Part shown: piece after piece, positions 53,027-61,528 of the stretch
How positions within the stretch are numbered: the first letter of the stretch is position 1
Layout: each line of letters starts with the position of its first letter
Assembly: GCA_022539475.1 (NCBI GenBank)
Contig: VCMS01000108.1
Location: 1 to 64,000 of the forward strand
Reading direction: 5' to 3'
DNA length: 64,000 bases
From: Gracilaria domingensis
Taxonomy: Eukaryota > Rhodophyta > Florideophyceae > Gracilariales > Gracilariaceae
Position numbers and translations under genes: made by a program
Notes under the pieces: model-generated
The model's database searches: none
Told to the model about the DNA's origin: nothing
What the model saw: the letters and a program-made list of their open reading frames with translations, nothing else

Positions 53027-55314
53027 TGTGAGGAAGAAAAGAGGGGTGAAGGAAAAGTGAGCGGTGCATGCGCTGCGCCGCTCATTTTTTTATTTTGAAA
53101 CGTACGCCGACACGCGCAGGGCGCACTACTTCTGTAAGCGCGCCAGTAAAATTTCGAGGAGCGGCGCAATGATGTGCGACGCATCATTGCGGCGCCCCTC
53201 GCACACGAATATTATACCGCGAATTACGACCCCCGTATACAGCGTGGCCGCCTGGCTGATAAGGTCCATAAGGCGGCGCCGGTGCGCGTAAACGTCGAAA
53301 TTCCCGGTAGAAACCTCTCGGAGAAACTGCTACAATTCTCCGAGAAGCGCTTCCGAAAACCCAAACCCCAGGACTTCCTGGGGCAGGGTGTGTTCGGCGT
53401 CCTGCACAGTGGGGGCGGTGGGCGGTGCCGGAACCGCCTCCACGTCCACGACAGGGCCGAGCCCAGGTAAGGACTCGTTGGCTTGCAATGGGACCGGGCT
53501 GGTGACGTGATCCTTCATGACGAAATGTAGTTGATAGGTTGACGAACGATAGAGATAGGAGCATAAGACGCACGAGACTCATTCTTATAGTCTAGATCAT
53601 AGGTTAGTTTGCATCTGAATTTGCCATGACGGCAGGTCATGGCAAGTGTAATTGCCATGATGGCAGGTCATGGCAGTTTCATTCGCCAGCATGGCGGTAT
53701 GACACCTTGTCATAGGTACACGTGCATTCCACGACGAAGGCTGCGTGGCGTAGGCGCCCCCTGCGGTGGCAAATGCGCCAAACATATCTACCGTCTACAG
53801 CTCTCATTGGGTAGGGCAGTAGATACAACGCAGCCATTGGCCAAGCCAACCGTACCGTCGATTCTCGCCGGGAATCGACGCTGCGGTTGTGCATAAAAGG
53901 GCCGGAGCAGTCGCCTCCGACTCAAATCCGGCCAGACCACTTCCCCTTCAAAGAGCTCCCCCAACCCCCCACTCCTCATCTCTTTCCCCCTTTGTAGTCT
54001 CAATCTTCTTCCCCCCATCCCCAACCTCTCTCACTCTCCCCCTTTGGCGGCTTGGTCTCACCGCCCACAACCTTCCCTGCTACTCACACAGCCCCTCCTC
54101 TAGGCTCGTCTCGTGTGAGTCGGCAAAGCGTCCGCACTACCCTACCGTTGGGTTAGCCTTGTGCGGGCGTGCCTCTCTCTCCCGAAGTCCGTTCTTCCTG
54201 GTTCCCAGTCTCTCCGTCTTCTCCGTGGTGGTTCTCCTTGTTGTCGTTGTTCTCGTTATCATTGTTTCCCGTTTCTACGCGCCACGGTTGTCTTTGTTGT
54301 TGCTTCCCTTCGTTCCTTCGTCGTTGTGCGGGCCTCGCCTGCCTGCATCTGTTTCTTTGCTTCTCTTGTCGGCCTTGGACTCTGGTTTCGCTGGTTCTTT
54401 TGAATTGCGATTCCGTTCCTCAAATAGTGCTGCTTTGCACCTTTTGTTGCTAGACACACTGTGTGATACGGCGTAGGGTCCCCATTAACCCACGGCCCTG
54501 AGGCAATCGTTCAAGAGTAAGTTGTTCTCAGCTGCTCTTTTGGCATTTTGTGTGACTACTAACCTCTTGTTTCTTTCACATCAAGTGCCAAAGTCTTTCG
54601 TCTCATCCAGCGAGTATTCGTCCGTGGTTGACCCGTACGAGCGTCTAGAAGAAGTCCCCGATCCCGTTCCGCAGATAAAGAAGACGGCTGTGCAGCCTCT
54701 TGACGGGCCACGCGAGCGCCACATTTTTCGCGTAGCCACTCAGAAGGAGAAGCGCCGTCGCAACCCTCCGCCGCGTAAGCGAATCTTCCAACGCTGTCGT
54801 GTCTGTGACATCAAGGTCCAGAGCCAGCGTCAGCTTGAAGTCCATCAAGCCGGCCGTCGCCATCGCAGAGCTTTGCGCCGTGCAAATTACACCGAGCTGG
54901 ACATCCACTGCAAGGCTTGCGACATCCGGTTCTCTGAAGCCCACGATCTGCGCGTCCACTACAGGAGCCTTCGTCATCGTGCGACACTTAGAAAGAAGAA
55001 CAATACTATCTTTTAGAGCACAGGTCTCTCTTCTCATTGTCCAGTTGTGACACATTCCTATCCATATCGCATTACATATATCATCCTTGTTTGTTTTTCC
55101 TTATTTTTTTGTCTATCGTTTGGTACCGCTATTCTGTTCTTGTGTTCGTGCTTTTGTTGTTTGGCTTCTGCCGCACTCTATCTACGTAAGCTTATATTTG
55201 GCTAGTGCTTCTTCGTCCGGTTGGACTGGTACTCTACGAGAGCAAACCTTATTTTTATTGTTTTTGCCCCCTTTGGCTGTAACCGCCGGCGTCATCACCA
55301 AAATGGCGTTTTCA
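53027..55314 (+). repeat. 5' LTR of the Gypsy element
   Basis: 2,288 bp. A CATAAAAGG box at about 53,892 is a plausible core promoter, followed by a pyrimidine-rich leader (53,930-54,470). An intron-like segment at 54,517-54,585 has a GTAAGT donor, a TACTAAC branch-point motif (54,557-54,563) and an AAG acceptor. A zinc-finger ORF occupies 54,522-55,016. TGG follows the LTR directly, as expected of a primer-binding site. Confidence 0.92.
54522..55016 (+). CDS. LTR-encoded protein with two U1-type C2H2 zinc fingers
   Basis: The open frame lacks an early ATG; it opens at a non-ATG codon inside the intron-like segment 54,517-54,585, so its start is probably set by splicing at about 54,586. The last half has two C-x2-C-x12-H-x5-H fingers (CRVC ... 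HQAGRRH and CKAC ... HYRSLRH), the U1/matrin type that usually binds RNA or structured nucleic acid. A basic stretch (KEKRRRNPPPRKRIF) precedes them. The protein is complete within the LTR and so is present twice per element; the copy at 63,023-63,517 appears identical. Possible roles are RNA binding, silencing counter-defence or transcription control. None is shown. Confidence 0.68.
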   Translation: MFSAALLAFCVTTNLLFLSHQVPKSFVSSSEYSSVVDPYERLEEVPDPVPQIKKTAVQPLDGPRERHIFRVATQKEKRRRNPPPRKRIFQRCRVCDIKVQSQRQLEVHQAGRRHRRALRRANYTELDIHCKACDIRFSEAHDLRVHYRSLRHRATLRKKNNTIF

Positions 55315-55350
55315 TGGTACTCTCGCCGAGGTGCCCTTGGCCCTGGTACT

Positions 55351-58347
55351 ATGGACACCTCGACGCCTCTCTTCGACAGACACAACTCCGATGTCCGTCG
55401 ATTTCTCTTTTTCTTCGAGAACCTTGCCACCCGTGGAAAGTCTGATGAAGAGCGTTCCTCCGAAATCCTCGGCTTCCTAAGTGGTGACGCCTTCGATCAT
55501 TATTATAATAATTTCTCTGTAGATGGCGTGCTCACCCCGAACGCGGCCAACTACATATCAGTTAAGAAGTCCTTGCTCGATCGCTTTGGCGCTGCTGAGG
55601 AACCCGAGGAGTATATCCGAGAAGCTGTGACTGCGCGTTTGGACTACGGTGATCTCCTTGGCCCCCTCCAGCACATGGACGCTTGCTTCGACAAGGCCGA
55701 GTTCAACGCGAAGGCCAAGTTTGGCCTTCTCCGTAAAGCAGTTATAGAGTACGCAGACTTAGCTCAGTTTGTGATATTTCGCAGAGCAAGCGAGTATAAG
55801 TCGTTGAAAGATCTCATCAAATCCTTTGTGGCCGGCAAGAAAGCTCTCGGAGCAGGCGGTTCACTGGCCTTTATGCCTCCTCCGAAGAAAGTGTTACAAA
55901 GGAAGCCCGTCGACCGTTCTGATAGGGATCCCACTGCAGACAAGGTGGATCAGCTAGCTAGTCAGCTTGCAGAACTCACGCTCCTGATGAAGAAGAAGTC
56001 AGGACCACCTCCGAAGGCTGAAGGAGAGGAAATTTGTGGCTACTGTCAGAAGCCTGGTCACTTTTCTACTCGCGGTCCGCAGAATCCGCATCGAGATACG
56101 CGTTGTGGGGGCTGTGGAAAGATGGGGCATTCCATCGCAACGTGTTGGAAGCGCCATTCGGAGAAGAAGGTCCGTTTCGATGCCGAAAATCAGAAAGAAG
56201 TCCCGGAAGTTCCTAGACCCAACCAAGTTTCTGTAGTCACCGAGGATGACCTTCAGGATTGCAAAACTGTAGCGATGGCCAAACCAGCCGCTGATGGCGC
56301 CCCATTGCCAAAGCAGGCCCGCCTGGAACATCGGGTGGGTGTCAAGGAGCTTCTGAACACAGCAAGCAACACCCCATTTCGCTTGATTCGCTCAGCCACG
56401 CGTAATCGATCCGGGAAGCCTAAGAAGGCCTCCACAAAGAAGCTCTCTGGTAAGTCAATGCTCCAGGAGCACGCCGGAAAGTATAACGTAATGGAGGAGC
56501 TCGCGAATGCCCCGACCGGGCTCACATTCGGTCAACTCATTCGCGGAGACGCCGATGAGGCCAAGAAAGATCTGCGTCAAATCATCTCTGGCCGTTCAAC
56601 GACCAGAAAGGTCAATGCGACCCAGGTCGAGCGTGAAAACTCTCGTCTTAAGGTTGTGCCTATTACAGTCTATGAGACCATGACACAAGCCTTTTTGGAC
56701 TCGGGCGCTGTCCTGAATCTAATGTCAGCAGAACTAGCGGACCATCTGCTACTGACACCGAACCCCACTGAGAGGAGGATTAAAGTAGCTGATGGCAATG
56801 TTGCCCGCATTCGGGGTACTCTAGAGAGCGTTCCTGTAAGGTTAGATGACCTCCGAGTATCCCTCGAGTTTCTTGTTATCGAGAACCCCCCCTTCGATGT
56901 AATCATCGGGAACCCCACGCTAGAAAAGCTGCATGCCTGTATCGATCTTGGCACGCAAGAAGTCACCATGAGTTACAACAAGAAGCACGTCATTATAGGA
57001 CTCGACTCCGATCGTTCCGGATTAGAAGCATTTGTCCCGTTGTCTGAGACAGATAGCGAAGATTTCACGTCAGACTCTGATGCTATCCCGTCTGACTCTG
57101 AAGAGGAGTCGGAGGACTTTGCTAACCTCCCCCTTCCAAAGCCGCGAACCACTGGTGACGCCGAAGTGACCTTAGTGGCAGTAATGGAAAGGGATGCGGA
57201 AGCAGGATCCCAGGATGGCGAGGAAGAAGAAGATGGTCAGGGAGGACCAGCCGATGTGACAGCACGGCCCACCCGAGCCGGGCCGTCCGAAGGACCTCAA
57301 GTATCTGTCCAAGACCGTCGTCGGACTCAGCACGAAGGTTCCAACGGCCCTAACTTCACCTGGCGTACCATCGGGACTCAGATCCATCTGGATAGTTTGA
57401 CCGCGGAACGTGGGGAGAATCCTCATGCAAATAATGTGCATTTTGCCGAACCCGATGGCCCACGGATTTCTCAAGAGGTAGAAAGGGTGGCAGTCGGACC
57501 AGCACCGCGTCAGCAACCCCCGCTGATCTTCCAGTATGATGATGATGAGGATCGACGATTCGAAGGCGCCGAGGAAGAAGTGCAGGCAGACCCCCCTACC
57601 GAAGAAAGGTCCGGACCCAATCCCTCCTCCTTCCAGAGCGAGTCTACGGATACCAGCGTACAGCCAGAAGATGTGAATGTCGTGATTCCTACAAGTATTG
57701 CACCCAGGGCTAATAGCGCCAGCGAGGACAGTGAAGTCCGCTCTCCTGACGGTGGGCCCGTAGGTGAAAGCCCGGCGGAGTTTCCAGACGGTAGTGACGA
57801 TGAGAATGACTCCTCACCGGAGGAAGTAGACCTCATTGGCTCACTACTCTACCGCGACCCTGTCCTTACTATCCCGATCAGAGACAAAGTAGTTCTGCTT
57901 CCTTTAGCCGAAGGCCAGTCAGATACTGAATTCTTGGAGGTGCGGGTTCAATTGCGACATCCAGTACCGTCACCCGCGCATCCCCCTCATCTAGAAGCAC
58001 AGAACATACCGCTCAACCGCGTAGGAATGCTGGAGGAAGACGACTCCGGCGGTTATGTCATAGCATTTGAAGAAGAACTACCTCCGGACGAAATCGACAT
58101 CCAGATCCCGGGAGATGATGAACAATCACGAGACCCAAGCCGCCACGAAGAAGTTGTAGCTGAGCCTACGTGCCCAGCACAGGGCATTGAGTATTCCCTG
58201 CAAGATCCAATTGCACAAGATTCACTGGGTCGCACACTCGACCGACGTGACTACCAACCAGACACGAACAAGGAGGAGGTGATTCTAGAACGGATCTCTC
58301 ATCTCCCAAGAGATAGACAAGGTGGACCTCCTCGCTGTCCTATATAA
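55351..58347 (+). CDS. Gypsy gag and aspartic protease
   Basis: The frame is open from inside the LTR; the ATG at 55,351 (MDTSTPLFDRHNSDVRRFL) is the likely start, although an in-frame ATG at 55,303 lies inside the LTR end. A retrotransposon gag helical domain comes first, then two zinc knuckles near residues 227-262 (CGYCQKPGHF and CGGCGKMGHSIATC). Next is the retropepsin-like protease (AFLDSGAVLNLMS, FDVIIGNPTLEKL). A long acidic, Pro/Ser-rich region follows to the end. It overlaps the pol frame by 26 bp, an arrangement for which Gypsy families are known to use ribosomal frameshifting. Confidence 0.9.
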   Translation: MDTSTPLFDRHNSDVRRFLFFFENLATRGKSDEERSSEILGFLSGDAFDHYYNNFSVDGVLTPNAANYISVKKSLLDRFGAAEEPEEYIREAVTARLDYGDLLGPLQHMDACFDKAEFNAKAKFGLLRKAVIEYADLAQFVIFRRASEYKSLKDLIKSFVAGKKALGAGGSLAFMPPPKKVLQRKPVDRSDRDPTADKVDQLASQLAELTLLMKKKSGPPPKAEGEEICGYCQKPGHFSTRGPQNPHRDTRCGGCGKMGHSIATCWKRHSEKKVRFDAENQKEVPEVPRPNQVSVVTEDDLQDCKTVAMAKPAADGAPLPKQARLEHRVGVKELLNTASNTPFRLIRSATRNRSGKPKKASTKKLSGKSMLQEHAGKYNVMEELANAPTGLTFGQLIRGDADEAKKDLRQIISGRSTTRKVNATQVERENSRLKVVPITVYETMTQAFLDSGAVLNLMSAELADHLLLTPNPTERRIKVADGNVARIRGTLESVPVRLDDLRVSLEFLVIENPPFDVIIGNPTLEKLHACIDLGTQEVTMSYNKKHVIIGLDSDRSGLEAFVPLSETDSEDFTSDSDAIPSDSEEESEDFANLPLPKPRTTGDAEVTLVAVMERDAEAGSQDGEEEEDGQGGPADVTARPTRAGPSEGPQVSVQDRRRTQHEGSNGPNFTWRTIGTQIHLDSLTAERGENPHANNVHFAEPDGPRISQEVERVAVGPAPRQQPPLIFQYDDDEDRRFEGAEEEVQADPPTEERSGPNPSSFQSESTDTSVQPEDVNVVIPTSIAPRANSASEDSEVRSPDGGPVGESPAEFPDGSDDENDSSPEEVDLIGSLLYRDPVLTIPIRDKVVLLPLAEGQSDTEFLEVRVQLRHPVPSPAHPPHLEAQNIPLNRVGMLEEDDSGGYVIAFEEELPPDEIDIQIPGDDEQSRDPSRHEEVVAEPTCPAQGIEYSLQDPIAQDSLGRTLDRRDYQPDTNKEEVILERISHLPRDRQGGPPRCPI

Positions 58348-60838
58348 CTTGAATGTCATAGCATGGTCCTTGTTTGATCTTAGGCCCTCTGACGTGCCGG
58401 TAACGCACAGGTTTGACCTCAGTGTCGAGACCCCAATTCATTCGAAGGTCCGAAGGCTACCCCCAAAGCATGACGACGTTGTTCGGAAAGAGATTGACAA
58501 AATGTTGTCCGCCGGGATCATCAGGCCGTCCACCTTTCCTTGGTCCTTCCCAGTTGCCATCGCACATAAGAAGGATGGAAAGCCCCGGTTCTGTGTCGAC
58601 TATCGGGGTCTGAACCAGTTCATGACGCCCGACAGGGGGCCCCTACCAAACATGGAACAGATCTTTGACGATTTGGGTGGTTGTTCGTTCTTCACGACCC
58701 TAGACCTTTTCTCTGGATACTGGCAGGTGCGCATGGCCCCTGACTGCAAAGAAATGACGACTTTCGTTTGTCGTCAGGGAACCTTCCAGTTTGAAGTCAT
58801 GCCTTTTGGTCTCATGAATGCCCCAGCCACGTTTCAAAGAATGATGGACGCGGTCCTTCATAGGGTGGAGTTTGCTCGCGTCTATATAGACGACGTTGTC
58901 ATCTTCTCGAGAAGCCCGGAAGAACATTGGTACCACCTAACCAGGGTGCTCGAGATCCTTGCAAGTCATGGTCTGAAGATAAAAATATCCAAATGTGATT
59001 TTGCACAGCCCCGTATCAAACTGCTTGGTCACGTCATCAACAAGGAAGGCACTTCGGTTGATCAAGACAAGATCGACGTCATCCAAAAGGCCCCCGAACC
59101 TTCGACGGTAACCGAGCTCCGAAGTTTTCCCGGTCTAGCCAGTTATTATCGAAGGTTCATAAAGGATTTCGCGGATACGTCAGCAGTGTTGCATGCTGCC
59201 ACTACAGGGAAGGGAAAGCTGAATTTCACCAATGAGATGAAGACCGCGTTTAATGATCTAAAGGGAAAGTTAGTATCCCCGCCGGTCTTGGCATTTTCCG
59301 ACTTCGAGAAGCCTTTTAGAGTTGAAACCGATGCTTCTTCAGTCGCGCTTGGTGCCGTTCTGTCACAAAAGAAAGAGGACGGAATGTATCACCCAATTCA
59401 ATTTGCCAGTCGCACGCTTAATACCGCCGAGCGAAAGCATTCTACTTGTGAAAAGGAGGCCCTAGCCGTGGTCTTTGCCTTGAAGAAGTTTCGCATGTAT
59501 CTGCTCGGAGGTCTCCCCTTTGAGCTTGTTACGGACCACCAAGCTCTAAAGTATGCATTCCAAAAGAAGGACATTCACGGGCGCCTAGCCCGATGGATGG
59601 ACCTGCTGACGGAATACGAGTTCGTTATAGTCTATAGATCTGGCGACAAGAATCGGGCTGCCGACTATTTCTCTCGCTCTGCCGTTGGGGATCCACCGGA
59701 GCCGGATGATGACGTGTCTGTTGTACTGAATGCGACGGACGAAGTCTTTGACTTGGAGCCCTTCTGCGCGCACATCAAGTTGTACCTTGCCGCCTTTTCT
59801 TTTCCTGAAGAAGACCCTAAGATCCGCGCTTTGATTAGGAGGAATGCGAAGAAGTTCTTCATCTGGGAAGGTCTCCTCTATCGCCGTACCAAGAAAGGAT
59901 TAAGATTGGTACCCTCTGTAAGCAAGCGCCGTGGCATCCTCTCATCCTTTCATGATGACATAGGACATTGGGACTTGGAGGCTACTAAGGATCTGGTCCA
60001 GTTCAGATTCTGGTGGCCTGGAATGTATCCCTACATCGTTTCATATGTTCGCAGTTGTGATGGGTGTCAGTTCACAACACCCCTGCTTAAGTACCGGCCA
60101 CGACAAAGAGTTCCATTGACTGGCCTATTTCATACATTCTCTGTGGACTTCGCCGGTCCTCTTCCGGCTACCAGGAATGGCAACCGTTTTGCTCTGATTG
60201 GTGTAGAACACCGAACAGGATGGCCTATTGCCGCGGCCTACGGTAATCAGACCTCTACCATCGTCATTCACTTTTTTCGATCTCAGATCGTTTCCCCGTT
60301 TGGTCCCCCGCTGACGATCGTGTCCGACAACTTCAGTTCCTTCAAAGCCAAGGCAGTCGAAGCATACATGGAAATTAAGAAGATAACCCTCAAGCCCACC
60401 ATGGCCTATGCCCCTATGTCTAATGGCCGTGCTGAAAGAATGGTTGGAACCATCAAGAAATCGATTGCCAAGACAATCTTCAATAAGGGACAAGAATGGA
60501 ATGAAGCTCTCGAGCAGATAATTTACGGATACACGTGGCGCCGGCTGGGTGGCGGGTTTTCTCATTTTGAGCTCATGTATGGCACACTCCCACGGATGAG
60601 CTCAGTCGACTTACCCCCGCTCATCGTAGATCCAACCCCCACTAATCGTCATCATGAACTACTGTCAAATTCCGCAGGCAGAGCTTCCAGAGTTCTATCT
60701 CAACCCAATCGACAAGACGACCCCAAGTCTGGGCACCGGTTCAACGTCGGTGATGAAGTCTTGGTGATACATGGGAAAGCTCTGAACCCCAACGTGAGGT
60801 GGCCTGCCTTTCAGTCAAAATTCTACGCCCCCCTGTAA
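58322..60838 (+). CDS. Gypsy reverse transcriptase, RNase H and integrase
   Basis: Reverse transcriptase blocks are present (AHKKDGKPRFCVDYRGLN, FTTLDLFSGYWQ, PFGLMNAPATFQRMMD) with the catalytic YIDDVVIFS. RNase H follows (VETDASSVALGAVLSQ, FASRTLNTAERKHSTCEKEA). Integrase has the zinc-binding HHCC region (GHWDLEATKDLV ... CDGCQ), SVDFAGPLPA, VSDNFSSFKAKA and the Glu helix (SNGRAERMVGTIKK). This is the canonical Gypsy order and all catalytic motifs are visible. The frame begins within the end of the gag-protease frame. Confidence 0.92.
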   Translation: MDLLAVLYNLNVIAWSLFDLRPSDVPVTHRFDLSVETPIHSKVRRLPPKHDDVVRKEIDKMLSAGIIRPSTFPWSFPVAIAHKKDGKPRFCVDYRGLNQFMTPDRGPLPNMEQIFDDLGGCSFFTTLDLFSGYWQVRMAPDCKEMTTFVCRQGTFQFEVMPFGLMNAPATFQRMMDAVLHRVEFARVYIDDVVIFSRSPEEHWYHLTRVLEILASHGLKIKISKCDFAQPRIKLLGHVINKEGTSVDQDKIDVIQKAPEPSTVTELRSFPGLASYYRRFIKDFADTSAVLHAATTGKGKLNFTNEMKTAFNDLKGKLVSPPVLAFSDFEKPFRVETDASSVALGAVLSQKKEDGMYHPIQFASRTLNTAERKHSTCEKEALAVVFALKKFRMYLLGGLPFELVTDHQALKYAFQKKDIHGRLARWMDLLTEYEFVIVYRSGDKNRAADYFSRSAVGDPPEPDDDVSVVLNATDEVFDLEPFCAHIKLYLAAFSFPEEDPKIRALIRRNAKKFFIWEGLLYRRTKKGLRLVPSVSKRRGILSSFHDDIGHWDLEATKDLVQFRFWWPGMYPYIVSYVRSCDGCQFTTPLLKYRPRQRVPLTGLFHTFSVDFAGPLPATRNGNRFALIGVEHRTGWPIAAAYGNQTSTIVIHFFRSQIVSPFGPPLTIVSDNFSSFKAKAVEAYMEIKKITLKPTMAYAPMSNGRAERMVGTIKKSIAKTIFNKGQEWNEALEQIIYGYTWRRLGGGFSHFELMYGTLPRMSSVDLPPLIVDPTPTNRHHELLSNSAGRASRVLSQPNRQDDPKSGHRFNVGDEVLVIHGKALNPNVRWPAFQSKFYAPL

Positions 60839-60839
60839 G

Positions 60840-61481
60840 GTGGTTAAAGCCAGGCACCCCCGATATGTCCTAGTGTCCCCTCATAATCGCTACACTAGAG
60901 AAGGAGTTCACGCCCGCCGGCTCAAGCGGTATCACCGCCGACCAGTTCATCTGCAGGACGAGGTGGTAGCCACTATTACGGAAGGCGAGGACACCCCTGC
61001 CCCATATCCCACGCAGATCACTGTAATGCCACTCCGCGTTGACTACAATATCCTCACTGCACCCCATCTCTCGTGTCACTTTATCATTGGAGGGAAAAGC
61101 ATACATTCATGGCTTAGCCCTTTGAACGTCTCTATCCAAGAGGTGGAAAGGGTTACCTGGACGCTGACACATGCCTCACTCGCCCTGTTCTCAATCTCGG
61201 GCCCGTTCTTGAGTCGTAGAGGAGGATCTATCTTAAGAGCATTATTTCGACGTGTGCACCAGAACTACGGAAGTAATATCGCGCCAGAATTCGTGGTATA
61301 TCTTTACCACCATGCAGTCTCCTTGCATGGGCATCTCCCAGAGTCGCAACTCTACATACAAGAGACTCAGGACCATATGTCGCACTATGCTCGCACAGGA
61401 ATCGCTCGGATACTCAGCTACACCCCCGACCCAGAGAAGCTAGCAGTACCCTTTCTCTTCCACTATACCACCGAGAACTAG
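60840..61481 (+). CDS. Third ORF of the Gypsy element
   Basis: 213 residues following pol directly, before the 3' LTR. Its first 40 residues (RYVLVSPHNRYTREGVHARRLKRYH) resemble the DNA-binding C-terminal tail usual after a Gypsy integrase. The rest (ASLALFSISGPFLSRRGG, FVVYLYHHAVSLHGHLPESQ) has no domain I recognise. No signal peptide, transmembrane segment or other envelope-like feature is seen. Confidence 0.55.
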   Translation: MVKARHPRYVLVSPHNRYTREGVHARRLKRYHRRPVHLQDEVVATITEGEDTPAPYPTQITVMPLRVDYNILTAPHLSCHFIIGGKSIHSWLSPLNVSIQEVERVTWTLTHASLALFSISGPFLSRRGGSILRALFRRVHQNYGSNIAPEFVVYLYHHAVSLHGHLPESQLYIQETQDHMSHYARTGIARILSYTPDPEKLAVPFLFHYTTEN

Positions 61482-61528
61482 CTCAGTACTTTCGACGCCC
61501 GGTGTAGCGTCGTTTGAGCTCGCGGGTG

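Noticed and set aside
53889-54476. 195-codon frame in the Gypsy LTR with a hydrophobic stretch
   Set aside because: It lies in the pyrimidine-rich leader just after the promoter-like box; its Ser/Pro/Leu bias and overlapping frames reflect composition. Conservation between LTRs only reflects their recent common origin.
60840-61481. Third Gypsy ORF as an envelope gene
   Set aside because: No signal peptide, transmembrane anchor or fusion-like motif is visible, and its start resembles an integrase tail.
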